From Gambelia wislizenii (lineage: Eukaryota; Chordata; Lepidosauria; Squamata; Crotaphytidae): a stretch of 64,000 nt of DNA. Location of the stretch: contig JAUMIR010000001.1 in the NCBI GenBank assembly GCA_030847615.1, forward strand, positions 160,801,001 to 160,865,000, read 5' to 3'. A program made the translations under genes and the position numbers. Positions 32,092-43,655 of the stretch are shown piece after piece; positions within the stretch are counted from its first letter, which is position 1; each line of letters starts with the position of its first letter. The notes under the pieces were generated by a model. It saw nothing but the letters and a program-made list of their open reading frames with translations, searched no databases and was not told the DNA's origin.

Positions 32092-34065
32092 ATGGTCACT
32101 TTAAACTACATTGAAAGTGGATGCACTAGCCAAAATATAGAAAATATCCAAGGGTGGCCACCAGTGACAGAGATCAAGAACCTTGTAGCCCAGCTGAGAA
32201 TGGGGAAGGCTCCAGGGGAAGACCTAATACCTGCAGAAGCCATTAAAAACAACCTTGAATTCTGGGCCCCTATCCTGGTCTCACTTTTCACATGTATTGA
32301 CAAATATGGTCAAGCACCCAAGGATTGGGGCCTTGCAGTCATCTTCCCCATATATAAAAAAGGAAGCAAGGATGATCCTGTCAACTACAGACCAATTAGT
32401 CTCCTCAGTACAATAAGCAAACTCTATGCAAGACACTTACAGTGGAAATTTCAGACCTGGTTGGAACAAGAAAACGTATTTGCAGAACAAGCTGGCTTCA
32501 GGGAAGGCCGCTCCACCATAGATCAGTGCCTTGTATTCCACCACCTTATTGAAAAATACTCCACCTGCAGCACAGTTTCTCTCTATGCTGCCTTCATAGA
32601 CTTTAAAGCAGCTTTTGACTCTATTTCCCTAGCCAAACTGTGGAAAAAATTGGAGGCCTCTTCAATCGATCAACGTTTACTCCATCTAATTTGTATGCTG
32701 CATGAAGGGACCTCATTAAAAGTAAGATGTAACCCCAGAGACATCTCGCCAATGACATTGTCACTGAGAAGGGTGTCAAGCAAGGCTGCATTCTAGCTCC
32801 ACTCCTGTTTAACTTCTACATCAATGATTTGGTGGATCACCTCAACAACACTAACTTCCATCCCCCAAAATTAGAGGGAAGGCATATCTCAACGCTGCTT
32901 TATGCGGAAGATGCAGCAGTACTTTCAAGAACTCCCATTGGCCTAAAAAAGAGCCCTAAGAGCACTAACACAATATTGTAGAGTGGAACAGCTAGAACTC
33001 AACTATCAAAAAACTAAAATCATGGTATTCACTAAAAGGCCTAAGAACTACAACTGGAATATAGATGGCCACAAGATTGAGCAGGTCTCTTGCTTCAAAT
33101 ACCTGGGGGTAATTTTTCAAGCCACTGGTAGTAGGAAAGCACATGGGGAGTATGCTGCTTGCAATGCACAGACGAGAACAGCCATTCTCAAATTTCTTAA
33201 GACAAGAGGAGGCCACTATTTACCTGCAGCGCTCAAACTCTTTGAAGCCAAACCAGTAGCACAACTGCTTTATGGATCCCAATTGGGACCCTTCCCCAAC
33301 CCTGCTCCATTAGAACTTGTCCAATCCAAATTTTTAAGAGCAGCTTTCCAAACTCCCAAAAGGTGTCTCTAATGCAGCTCTGAGACTGGAGTCAGGATTT
33401 ATGAAAGTGGAGGCCAGAGTGTGGGTGACCATACTCAGCTACTGGCTCAGACTATCCCTCTTTCCCACTGGCCTTGCTCCACTAACCTTAAGTGATGATT
33501 TCCAATCCAGCTGGAAACAGACAGTGATGACTAAAATTTCAACGCTGGGCCTTTCTCCAGATCTTTTGCTTAGCATGGGATATGATAGGGCGAAAGTTAC
33601 TATCAAACAACGGGTAGTAGATATAGAGTGACAACTGGATCTAGCCAGCACTCCAACCTTCATTGCTAGTGACTCCAACAGATATCTGGCCTCTCCTTTG
33701 GCATATTTAGCAACACTTGAAATACCTAAACATTGAAGGGCCTTTACTCTTGCATGGTGTCGTTCCCTCCCTTCAGCTGTCCTTGAAGGCCGATACAAGA
33801 AGATCCCCTTCTCAGACACACTGTGCCCCTGCAACTCAGGCCAAATAGAAACAACAGAGCATGTATTACTCCAGTGCTCATACTACAGGGATATACGTCT
33901 CAGCCTTATTTCACCCCTGTTGCATAAATACCAAGGGCACACTGGACAATTCTACATAAACTTGTTGCTTTCAGACACCAACCCAGGAACAACTTATAAT
34001 GTTGCCAGATTCTGCGCAGCTGCGGTTAAAATTCGACAGACAATGACCTCCACAGTAGAATAGTA
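32092..34065 (+). pseudogene. LINE-C reverse transcriptase and C-terminal region
   Basis: 'LRMGKAPGEDLIPAE', 'VIFPIYKKGSKDDPVNYRPISLL' (in parts), 'AGFREGRSTIDQ' and motif A 'FIDFKAAFDSI' lie in the frame ending 32796. After a frameshift, motif B 'GVKQGCILAPLLFNFYINDL' and motif C 'LLYAEDAAVLS' follow. The first Asp of the YADD box is Glu. Then come 'LNYQKTKIMVF' and 'FKYLGVIFQ' (32983-33372). A late Cys-His segment 'CPCNSGQIETTEHVLLQCSYYRD' is near 33820-33890. Frame breaks are near 32760, 32980, 33370 and 33630. Confidence 0.8.
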
Positions 34066-34222
34066 TCAACTTAGTCTTGTTATACTGGAGCTATGGAATC
34101 TGAAGGAACATTTTAAATACTGCTTTTAGCCTGTTTTTATCCTGTGTTTTTACCTTTATTCTGCATCCCTTTTTACCTGTGCTGGTCTACGACCGTAATA
34201 AAGATTCTATTCTATGGTCATT
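32092..34222 (+). mobile_element. LINE-C, 5'-truncated non-LTR retrotransposon
   Basis: A + strand LINE distinct from CR1, BovB and LINE-B. The RT is at 32092-32960, followed by a long C-terminal region to about 34065. A short 3' tail ends AATAAAGATTCTATTCTA (about 34197-34214). The first RT residues fuse to unrelated sequence, so the endonuclease half is missing. The clade is not assigned; APE-type LINEs of the jockey/I/L2 groups are possible. Confidence 0.8.
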
Positions 34223-34229
34223 TGAGTTC

Positions 34230-34740
34230 GTGTAACCTCTTTGTTGAACCAGCTCCACTGTTTGCTGGTGCATTTCTCAGCCCACTTTAAAGTGCTGGTT
34301 ATGCCCTTTAAAGACTTAAATGGTTTGGGACCAAATTACCTGACCTTCATCCTGCTCACACCTTCATCCTGCTCACACCTTAGGTTTAGCAGCAGAGGTT
34401 CTCCTATCTTGCCTTCCATTGAGAGCAAAGCCTCTGAAATGCATTCTCTGTTAGGGGTCTATCAATACCCATCTTTATAGACTTTTAAGAAAGCCCTATA
34501 AGACCATTTTGTTTTCTTCGATGTTCTTCAGTTGTGTTTTACTGGATTACTGATGGTTTGAGCTGCATTTATTAATTGGATTTTAGCTCTTTATTTTGTT
34601 GTTATTGTTGTTGTTTGTTTGTTTGTTTCTATTAATATTTGCTGTTTATTGTTATTTAAATATTATTTTGGAATCTGCCTCAGGATGATTCTGCACCTTT
34701 TAAGATAAATTCAAATATTTTAAACAAATAAATAGAGCAT
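34230..34740 (+). mobile_element. L2-like LINE 3' fragment
   Basis: 'CACTTTAAAGTGCTGGTTATGCCCTTTAAAG' and 'CTTAAATGGTTTGGGACCAAATTACCTGA' code for a 'FKVLV..FKDLNGLGPNYL' block typical of L2-like C-termini. An AT-rich 3' UTR with TTG/GTTT repeats follows. A 13-bp stretch, CACACCTTCATCC type, is duplicated near 34350-34380. Confidence 0.55.
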
Positions 34741-35217
34741 ACCTCAGGATCTCACTGTATCTAAGCACTTATTGTCCAGATGCTGTAAAAACATTCTGGA
34801 AACACTCAGAAGCAATGTTAGAGTAGAACATTCTGAACAGTAAGTTACTGGCCCTGCTTCCTTCCTGGAACAGAAAGATTATGTTGATGTATTTAAACTA
34901 GGACTTGTAGTTTGAAAGAGAGAAGGTGATTTGTGCTTCTCCACATGATGTACTGTCTCAAAAATTACAGGTGTCAGAGTTCTGTGCAGAGACAGGATGG
35001 AGGAACAGTTGGTAGAAAGGTCAACACACCATAAAATCAGAGACTTTTGAAAGTTATTTTTTGTTTAGATAATACAGTTGTACAAGGGATAAATAACATT
35101 GCATTAAAAACATGACAGTAACAAAAAGAAATCTCTTGAGTCAAAAGGAAAATCAAAACAAAGAAATTATATAAACTACCTATTATCCAAAATTAAGAGG
35201 AGAGCACATTGTTCCAA
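34741..35217. other. No gene recognised
   Basis: Nothing recognised. Confidence 0.5.
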
Positions 35218-35231
35218 ATGTTTGCATGTGA

Positions 35232-35898
35232 AGATTTTCCTTGGTTTTTTTTCCAGGCTGTGAGGCTGTGTTCTGGAAGAGTTTATTTCTGACGCTTCAC
35301 CTGCATATGTGGCTGGCATCTTCAGAGAATGGTTCAGTAGGAGTGTGTGTGGGGTTTATATACTGTGAACCCCTGTTGGGGAGGATATGTAAATATGTAT
35401 ATTTAAATGGCTAGTTTCTGGGTGGAGATATGCAAGGAAGTTTAGTGTCTGTTTTGGCTAATGGTTGATTGATGGGCCATTATCCGCTGGAAATCCCCCT
35501 GTCCCTGGGTGGAATTCATTTACAAGTGTTGAGTTTTGATTTTAGTGTTTTTCAGGACTGGCAGCCAGATTTTGTTTACTTTTAGGGTTTCTTCTTTCCT
35601 GTTGAAGTTGTCCAGGTGTTTGTGGATTTCAATAGCTCCTCTGTGCATTCTGACATGATAGTTGTTTTGCCTGGTCCAGAATTTTAGTGTTTTTAAATAA
35701 CATTTTATGTCTAGGTTGGTTTATAACATGTTCACAGTATATAAATCCCACACACACTCCTACCCAACCAGTCTCTGAAGATGTAGGCCACAGATACAGG
35801 CGAAACGTCAGAAATAAACTCTTCCAGAACACAGCCTCACAGCCCGGGGAAAAAACAAGGAAATTCTATGGATGCTAGCCGTGAAAGCCTTTGACTTC
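35232..35898 (-). mobile_element. Penelope-like element end with inverted terminal repeats
   Basis: Bounded by ATGTTTGCATGTGA (35218-35231) and ATGTTTACATGTGA (35899-35912), 13 of 14 matching. Arms of about 150 bp (35240-35395 and 35730-35885) are inverted. Between them, on the minus strand, is 'AIEIHKHLDNFNRKEE' followed by 'IWLPVLKN' (about 35640-35550). This matches the C-terminal region near the GIY-YIG endonuclease of Penelope-like elements. The RT is absent. Inverted pseudo-LTRs and long target duplications fit this class. Confidence 0.75.
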
Positions 35899-35927
35899 AT
35901 GTTTACATGTGAGTTCGGAGGAAAAAC

Positions 35928-36345
35928 TCAATTAAATGTTTATTAGGGATGAATACATTTTAGTGAAACATAATCAAGCACAACACATCTTCATTAGCAT
36001 CTGTTCATAAATCCAGTCCAAACCTAGGCAAAAGCAGAACATTTCTTCAAATCAATTTTTCATGATTGTGTACTGGAGTTGGGTCATTCAATGCAAATCC
36101 CTCAGAATACCTGTATATATGTAAAATTATGCCAGTTGTTGACGGGGGGGGGAACCCTGTTTCAAGACAGATGACTCCTCTTGTAAATCTAAGGCATTAA
36201 CAAGGGAATTAACTGCAAAACATACATGTTCTAGAGGCTTAATGGAAAAGATTCACTTCAGTAGGAAGACAGGGCAAGTCTCAAGTTATTTTGCAATTAA
36301 TTGGAATATTAAGCTTTCTGTAGCTCTGATACTAAAACAGTACCA
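35928..36345 (+). repeat. Unclassified direct repeat, copy 1
   Basis: About 420 bp matching 43213-43655 in the same orientation, roughly 90% by eye with small indels. Shared blocks include 'CATTTTAGTGAAACATAATC', 'GCATCTGTTCATAAATCCAG' and 'TCTAAGGCATTAACAAGGG'. There are no coding motifs, terminal repeats or poly(A). It could be a local duplication or an undescribed repeat family. Confidence 0.8.
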
Positions 36346-36689
36346 GAGCTTTTAGTAACATATTCAATAAATGGAAACCAAACATTATTTTAAAAATTCA
36401 TATATTCATCAAAACTTTAGATTTAGCTGCTAATTTCTCCATTAGAGCAAAATTTCATAACCTGCCTCTCTAACTATACAAAATAGGTTAGCAACTCTCT
36501 TCCTGATTTGTAGCAATTTCTAAATATGCTGCTGCACACATATAACTAATTAATTTTTATGCTGTACTTGCAAATATTCATTAATAAACAATGACATAAT
36601 TGCAATTGTTGGTGACCCATGGAACATTTGCCCTGTAAATAAGCTAATTTCTGCAATGATATCAGAATCCTGTGGACAAAACCACTACA
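36346..36689. other. No gene recognised
   Basis: AT-rich; nothing recognised. Confidence 0.5.
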
Positions 36690-37257
36690 ACTGTATATAA
36701 GTGCCAAGAGCATTGCATCCATGCCAACATAATCAACTTAAATTAGAATATTTAAGCCTAGAAGAACCTTCAAACTATGCTCCCTCAAAGATAAGGAAAT
36801 ATATCTTAATGGAAGCCTTATCTCTATCCCACCACCTTCTCAAGCCTGTTTGGTGGGAACAAAGGAGAGGGCCTTCTTGGTGTCTGTTCCCAGTTTTTGG
36901 AACTCCCTCCCAAGAGAGGCCAAGACAGCCCCCTCCTTGCTTTCCTTCTGGCAGTGGGTCAAAATATTTTTGTGCTTCCATGCTTTTACAGACTGATGAG
37001 AGTTGGACTTTTAATGCTGTGCATTGCTGCTTTTATGGTTTTTAAAAGGTTTGTACTTAGTTTTTAATGCTTAATTTTTAATATTTTAATGTTTAATGTT
37101 TTACATTATAAATTGTTTAATTTTTTAAAAAATATATATTTATACTCTTTTATTTTGACTTTTGTAAGGTTTTTAACCTGTATTGTTTTGAATATGTCAT
37201 TAGCCGCCTTGAGTCCCACTATCAGGAGAAAGACGGGATATAAATGAATATAACAAC
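36690..37257 (+). mobile_element. L2-like LINE 3' end
   Basis: A short coding relic around 'LPREAKTAPSLLSFWQWVK' (36905-36965) is followed by a T-rich 3' UTR. It ends 'AGCCGCCTTGAGTCCCACTA..GGGATATAAATGAATATAACAACAACAATAATA', the standard L2-type end in squamates. 5'-truncated. Confidence 0.7.
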
Positions 37258-37659
37258 AACAATAATATGGGACCCCCCCCAAACCTATCTTCAAGAGCAA
37301 TCCCAAATCTTGTCCCAAAAACATGTTTAACTGCCCCCAGTTTGCCATAGGAAAATTCCAGCACTAGAGAGTAAAGTTTGGAAGCTTGGCTCTTCATAGA
37401 ATTCTTCCACCTAAATAATCTTTCTCAAAACTACTCAGTGGTTGTAAATGCCTGCACTTTTACACTTGGAGGTTCAAGATCAGGGATTTTGATCGCAGGG
37501 AGAGTGGGAACCAATTCTGCTGGTAGAATTTACAAAGCCAAACTATGTGTGAGAAAATGTTTAGTGTCGTACACACACAAATCACAATCATACCGTCATC
37601 TACGACTATAAATACAAATCAGGTATCCAGACAGGCAAGGATTTTAAACCAGAGGAAGG
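37258..37659. other. No gene recognised
   Basis: It contains a C9 run near 37270 and nothing else recognised. Confidence 0.4.
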
Positions 37660-37836
37660 ACAGGTTGCTTACCTGTAACCATAGATCTTCCAGTGGTCTT
37701 CTGTGAATTCACACAGTTGGGTTATTCCTATGACTACGCAGAGCATTCAGAATCTTCTGGAATCACTAGGCAGAATGTGGACTGCATGGGCCAAAAGTCT
37801 TCAGGATCGGCGGCAGGCATGGATTGCCTCTAGAAC

Positions 37837-40278
37837 ATGTAGAATCATAGAATTGTAGAGTTGGAAGAGACCACGAGGGCCATCCAGTCCAACCCCCTGC
37901 CATGCAGGAAATCACGATCAAAGCATCCCCGACAGATGGCAATCCAGCCTCTGTTTAAAGACCTCCAAGGCAGGAGACCCCACCACACTCCGAGGGAGTG
38001 TGTTCCACTGCCGAACAGCTCTTACTGTCAAAAAGTTTCTCCTAATGTTGAGGTGGAATCTCTGTTCCTGGAGCTTGCATCCATTGCTCCATGTTCCAGT
38101 CTCTGGAGCAGCAGAAAACAAGTCTGCTCCATCCTCAACGTGACACCCCTTCAAATACTTAAACAGGGCTATCATATCGCCTCTTAACCATCTTTTTTCC
38201 AGGCTAAACATACCCATCTCCCTAAGTCTCTCCTCATAAGGCATCGTTTCCAGACCTTTTACCATTTTAGTCGCCCTTCTTTGGACACACTCCAATTTGT
38301 CCATATACTTTTTGAACTGTGGTGCCCAGAACTGGACACAGTATTCTAGGTGAGGTCTGACCAAGGCAGAATAGAGCGGCACTATTACTTCCCTTGACCT
38401 AGATACTATACTTCTATTGATGCAGCCCAAAATCGCATTGGCTTTTTTAGCTGCTGCATCACACTGTTGACTCATGTTCAACTTGTGGTCTACTAGGACT
38501 CCTAGATCCCTTTTGCATGTAGTCTCATTCAGCCAGGTCTCCCCCATCCCCCATAAATGCATAATCTATGCATTTCATTTTTTCGCCCTAAGTGCAGTAC
38601 CTTACACTTCTCCGTATTGAATTTCATTTTGTTAGCTTTGGCCCAGCTCTCCAGTCTATCTAGGTCATTTTGAATTTTGATCCTGTCCTCTAGGGCATTA
38701 GCTACCCCTCCTAATTTGGTGTCATCTGCAAATTTGATAAGTATGCCCCTAATTCCCTCATCCAAGTCATTGATAACGATGTTGAATAGCACTGGGCCCA
38801 GGACCGAACCTTGTGGCATCCCACTGATCACATCTTTCCAAGACGAAGAGGAGCCACTGCTGAGCACCCTTTGGGTTCGGCCGGTCAACCAATTACAAAT
38901 CCATTGAACAGTTAACTTGCCTAGCCCACATTTTACAAGCTTGTTTGCAAGAATGTCATGGGGAACCTTGTCAAAGGCCTTACTGAAATGAAAGTATACG
39001 ATATCCACAGCATTCCCTTCATCTACCAAGCGGGTAATTTTATCAAAAAAAGATATCAGATTAATCTGGCATGACGTGTTTCTCTGACACCCATGTTGAC
39101 TTTTTGTGATTATGGCATTGCCTTCTAAATGTTCACAGACTCTCTGTTTAATGATCTGCTCTAGAATCTTCCCTGGTATTGATGTCAGATTAACTGGATG
39201 ATAATTGTTGGGATCCTCTTTTCCCCCCTTTTTGAAGATGGGGACAACGTTTGCCCTCCTCCAGTTTGCTGGGACTTCTCCTGTTCTCCAGGACTTCTCA
39301 AAGATTATTGCCAATGGTTCTGAGATTATATTTGCCAGCTCTGTTAATACTCTTGGATGTAGTTCATCTGGTCCTGGAGATTTAAATTCATTTAGTTTAA
39401 GAAGTATTCCTGTACTACCTCTTTGCTTACTCTGTGCTGGATTTCCCCTATTGTGTCATCTGTTCCTTTATCCTCAGATTAGTCACCCTTTTCCTTTTCA
39501 GAAAACACTGAGGCAAAGAAGATGTTGAGTAATTCTGCCTTTTCTCTGTCCCGTTAGCATTTTGCCATCTTCTCCACATAGTGGCCCTACCATTTCCTTC
39601 TTTCTCCTTTTGCTGCGGACATACCCCAAAAAAACCTTTTTATTGTTCTTAACCTCTCTAGCAAGCCTGAGCTCATTCTGCACTTTAGCTTTTCTGTCTT
39701 TACTCCTACACGTGTTCGCTATCTGTTTGAATTCTTCTTTGGTGATTTCCCCCTTTTTCCATTTCCTATACATGTTCCATTTAAAACTTAACTCCGTTGA
39801 AATTTCTTTAGTCATCCATCCTGGTTTCTTGAGACACCTCCCATATTTCTTTCTCAATGGTACTGTTTGAAATTGTGCCTTCAGTATCTCCCTTTTGAGA
39901 AAGTCCCATGAGTTTATTGAAATCAGCTCTCCTAAAGTCGAGAACGCATGTCTGACTATACCTGGCTTCTCCTTTCCATTGTATAACAAACTCCAGGAGA
40001 ACATGATCACTCTCACCTAAGGATCCCACCACTTGCACCCCATTAACCAGGTCCTCCCTGTTGCTTAGGATCAGATCTAAAATAGCTGACTCCCTTATTG
40101 CCTCTTCCACCTTTTGGACCATGAAATTGTCTTCCAGGCAAGTAAGGAATTTGCTAGACCTTGAAGTTTTGGTTGAATTAGATTGCCAGCAAATATCAGG
40201 ATAGTTGAAGTCACCCATCACTACTACATCTCTCCTTTCTGCATGTGTGGTCATCTCTTCTAGAAAGGCATCATCCTT
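37837..40278 (-). mobile_element. CR1 LINE, 5'-truncated, inserted in the DIRS-like element
   Basis: A minus-strand CR1 that begins in the endonuclease region (40278) and ends with the CR1 3' tail at about 37842. It is nearly collinear with 27030-29460. A deletion of about 100 bp near 39910 removes part of the linker present in the larger copy. The 8-bp flanking repeat TCTAGAAC is consistent with a target duplication. Confidence 0.85.
37918..40254 (-). pseudogene. CR1 ORF2 (endonuclease part, RT, C-terminus), broken
   Basis: Endonuclease end 40254-39808 ('VVMGDFNYPDICW', 'GESDHVLLEF'), linker 40016-39498, RT 39314-38529, C-terminus 38562-37918. RT motif A reads 'YFHFSKAFDK' where the large copy has 'YLDFSKAFDK', so the catalytic Asp is His. 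Motif B is 'MPQGSVLGP'; motif C 'FADDTKLGG' is intact. A frame break near 38550 interrupts the 'MHRYRMG' region. Inactive. Confidence 0.85.
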
Positions 40279-40289
40279 TCTAGAACTTT

Positions 40290-40560
40290 GACTTCGGAGA
40301 CGGCGAGTGGCCTTGTTTTGGTGGAGCGGGCGCCGGAGCAGAGGCCGGAGTCGAGGCAGCCATTGGAATAAGAGCCTTTTTGTATAAAAACGATTTCAGG
40401 CAGGGACATCCTGTGCTTGAGGTGTAAAGGCCCTGAAGTGCACACAAGAGTCCACATTATGGGACTCGCCGAGACAAATAAGGCAGCGGGAATGGCCATC
40501 CACGCTCGGGAGTTTGGCCTGGCAGATGGCACATCTTTTAAAGGCAGCTCTCGAAGCCAT
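40290..40560 (-). pseudogene. DIRS-like gag N-terminus, truncated
   Basis: Starting at the Met at 40560: 'AFKRCAICQAKLPSVDGHSR', then 'CLICLGESHNVDSCVHFRAF'. This gives Cys/His spacing C-X2-C..H..C-X2-C-L-G..H...C. One Cys of the last pair is His-Phe here, where the 60257 copy has C-V-H-C. A stop follows about 25 residues later, and the reading frame ends at the CR1 insertion. The Cys/His block at the gag start is a known DIRS-like feature. Confidence 0.7.
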
Positions 40561-40950
40561 TGTACTCACAAGGTCATCAAATCCGATGGGCAAAAAGTAA
40601 GAGTAGAGAGAAACGATCCAAGTCAACACCAAATTCACGGAGAGAATGCCAAATCCAAAGGAGTGAGAAAAAAAGTGTAGTCAAAAATCCAAGCCAAGTC
40701 AAAATCCAATCAAATCGAAGGTGAGGAAAAAACTAACGAACGAAGGTTTCTTCAAGCTGCTAATGTGGCGGAAAAAAAGGAACTGAGGGGAATTAGGCGG
40801 GAGCGCCTTATAAGGGACCGTTAGGGTGGGCGGAGTTAGTGCCAAAAATGTATCAATGCACATTCTGCCTAGTGATTCCAGAAGGTTCCAAACGCTCTGT
40901 GCAGGCGCAGGAATAACCCAACTGTGTGATTCACAGAGACCATGAAGAAT

Positions 40951-41875
40951 ATATAAAAGAAACTGGAGGACAACAACAACAAATCATTCTCCAGTTTTTC
41001 AAGAGACCTTTTTGAAATCCAGCTCAGGCAATACACTGACTTAGAAGTAGGTGAACAGAAATATGAGATAGATTTCTGTTGAGACACTATGCTGGCCTAA
41101 CTCCTGGTTACTCCAGTTATATTTTTAACAAGGTTGCAAAAAGAGGTATTCAATCTCCCCATCCACAAACTGCCCCCCCACTTTGCCACCGCTAGACTGG
41201 TTGGCTCCGTTTTCAACATGAGGACACCAGCAGAACTTCACACTCTGTCAGGTTTATACAGGATCTTGGCCTGTGTCCATGGCCACTTGGTGATGACAAC
41301 TAACCAGACACACTATGGGATTGATCATCTCATGCTTTTGAAAGATAAGTCAATGACTGGGGACTAGTTTTCTAGTGGAAAAGGCTAGAAAAACAAAAAA
41401 TTAATGTGAATTGATTGATAATGCCTGCAACCATGTGGCACCATCGGGGTAGGGGGGGTATAAAATCAAAACACTGATGTAGTAATTACACCAGGACTAA
41501 CCAAAGCATACCACATGTTCTGCTGGCTAGAGGGTGTATTCAAGAACAGCAAAAGGCAAGGGGGCTGGGGCACTGTAGGAAAGCCATAGTACGATGTGGG
41601 CCACACCATAAGTTCAGAAATATAGTCACTGGGCTCAAGGGGACCCAATTTGGCAGTGGATTCAGGATTTTTTTGAATGGGATGAATATCCCTACTAAGT
41701 AGACTCACTGGAATAAACAGAAGTTAGTTGTGCCTTACTTATGTCATGAATTTCAATTAGTCTGCTATGAGCATATTACATCTGGATCCAACCTAATGAA
41801 ATTTAAGAGCTTGTCTTAACTGCATCATGCCCACTGTTACACAGGAAGGTCCTCAACAGTGTTCCTCATGTATAT
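40951..41875. other. No gene recognised
   Basis: Short unsupported frames on both strands; nothing recognised. Confidence 0.5.
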
Positions 41876-41880
41876 ATTTG

Positions 41881-42309
41881 TGTTAGTATCGGTCCCTTTT
41901 GCTCCTCCCATATTCATTTGTTTCCCTGTCACCTTGGTATAGAGTGTGCACAGCAGTTTGTGTAGGGGTGAAATGATGTATGTGTAACTGTTTGGACTTT
42001 GCTTGGGAAAGGAGATAACAAGACATTTGCAATTAATGGTTTTAGTTTCAAGGCTAGAGAAGCTGGGAAGATGTTAACTTTCTGTTTAAGGCATGCCTGT
42101 GTCAGTGGATGATGGACAACCAATAGTTATGCAGCCTGCTAGATTTTGTTGATTGCAAAATGCTTTTAACTTACTGTAGAGTGTATCTGTTAGGTTCTCA
42201 GTCTCAGCAATGACTTTGTATTGTATGCTTCCTGGATTGCTGGCAATAAAGCTTTCTGATGAACCCTGAAGCTTGTGCTCTGTGAGTTTGGGAATGCTGA
42301 TACCTGACA
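41881..42309 (+). mobile_element. Solo LTR with 5-bp target duplication
   Basis: 429 bp starting TGTTAGTATCGG and ending GATACCTGACA, so the ends are TGTTAG/TGACA. It is flanked by ATTTG at 41876-41880 and 42310-42314. AATAAA at 42245-42250 lies about 60 bp from the end, as expected for a polyadenylation signal before the R/U5 border. No internal retroviral or Gypsy sequence flanks it, so it is a solo LTR left by recombination. The class (endogenous retrovirus or Gypsy) cannot be decided. Confidence 0.8.
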
Positions 42310-42314
42310 ATTTG

Positions 42315-42720
42315 TTTATTTATTGCACTTATCAAATTTCTCTGGGAAGTGTATAGACTGATAAAAGTAGAAAATACCATAATAAAACCATAAATAAAGA
42401 AGGCAAATATACAACTAGCAGAAGAAATTAAAACATTTCAGCATATAAAACCAAATTAAATGCAGCAACAAGGTAAGAATACAAAGACATAAAAGTAATA
42501 AAAAACAGTTCTTAAAATGTCTGGGGATCAAATTGTTTTTCCAACTGATCAGAAGTAAAAAAGTGAGCTTCTGTTCAAACTGTGTAAGAACATGAAAACA
42601 TCATGCACAGATCTTACAACTATAGGTAGTCTTCTCGCATAATGTGAAAAGCATTTATGATTAACCTCAGAGTTTAAACTCTTTAAGAAGAGGAATGATA
42701 TGCCTCTGGGGGCTAGATAT
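42315..42720 (-). mobile_element. L2-like LINE 3' relic
   Basis: 'TTTATTTATTGCACTTATCAAATTTCTCTGGG' is a diverged minus-strand version of the L2-type 3' end. A-rich sequence follows. Weak match. Confidence 0.4.
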
Positions 42721-43212
42721 CCAAGCTAAAGTTTTCACAGTTCTTTGACCTTAGTTCTTCTACAGCTATATGGACTGAAACAAGAGTACAATTGTAACAG
42801 TATTAAACTGGCATGATCAATGGTTTCAAGTGTTCAGTGAGTAAGGCAAGAATTACACTTCGTATGGTAGTTCCAAATTGTCATCTCTGAGCAAAAATGA
42901 ACAAAAATCAAAATGGACATCTGATGCACTGAAATAATTTATTCCATTGAACACCCACCCTTTCAACAAGCAAATCAACAAGACTGTGGAGCAGCATAAA
43001 CAGAAACAAGAAAAAACAGACCAGAAGAAAAAACAAATGAAACACCAAAACAGAATTACCTACTAATAAGTAATATGTTCAGTGGCACATCCAAGCAAGG
43101 CACATAAAGGAGGCAGTAAGCATTAAATTTCATCAGCCATTTTTGATAGACACAATGTCTTCTCACTATCAAACAGAATAATCTATTCGGCTTAAACTAT
43201 ACATGCACAATT
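42721..43212. other. No gene recognised
   Basis: AT-rich; nothing recognised. Confidence 0.5.
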
Positions 43213-43655
43213 TCTCCATTAAATGTTTATAAGGGATGAGTACATTTTAGTGAAACATAATCAAGCACAACATACCTTCATTAGCATCTGTTCATAAATC
43301 CAGTCCAAACCTACGCAAAAGATAGAAAACATTTTCAAATCAATTTTTCATGACTGAGTACTACACTAGGGTCATTCAATGCAAATCCCTCAGAACATTT
43401 GTATATATGTAAAATTATGCCAGTTGTTGACAGGAAAAAAATAAACCCTGTTTCAATACAAAAGTAAACCCTGTTACAAGAGATAACTCCTCTTGTAAAT
43501 CTAAGGCATTAACAAGGGAATTAACTGCAAAGAATACATGTTCTAGAGGCTTAATGAAAAACCTTCACTTCAATAGGAAGAAAGGGCAAGTCTCAAGTCA
43601 TTTTGCAATTAATTGGAATTTTAAGCATCGGTAACTCTGATGCTAAAAGTACTGC
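43213..43655 (+). repeat. Unclassified direct repeat, copy 2
   Basis: Pairs with 35928-36345, 7.28 kb away and in the same orientation. Extra short segments near 43440 (AAAAAATAAACCCTGTT duplicated in altered form) account for its greater length. No element class recognised. Confidence 0.8.

Larger units (their letters stand above)
37660..40950 (-). mobile_element. DIRS-like fragment with inverted terminal repeats, split by a CR1
   Basis: The left end (37685-37785) and right end (40853-40950) are inverted copies. Shared blocks include 'ACACAGTTGGGTTATTCCT' and 'CTTCTGGAATCACTAGGCAG'. A gag N-terminus lies inside on the minus strand (40290-40560). The CR1 at 37837-40278 was inserted later, flanked by TCTAGAAC on both sides (37829-37836, 40279-40286). 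Without it the fragment is only about 0.85 kb. The RT, RNase H and tyrosine recombinase had therefore been lost already. A relative is at 58287-60735. Confidence 0.7.
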
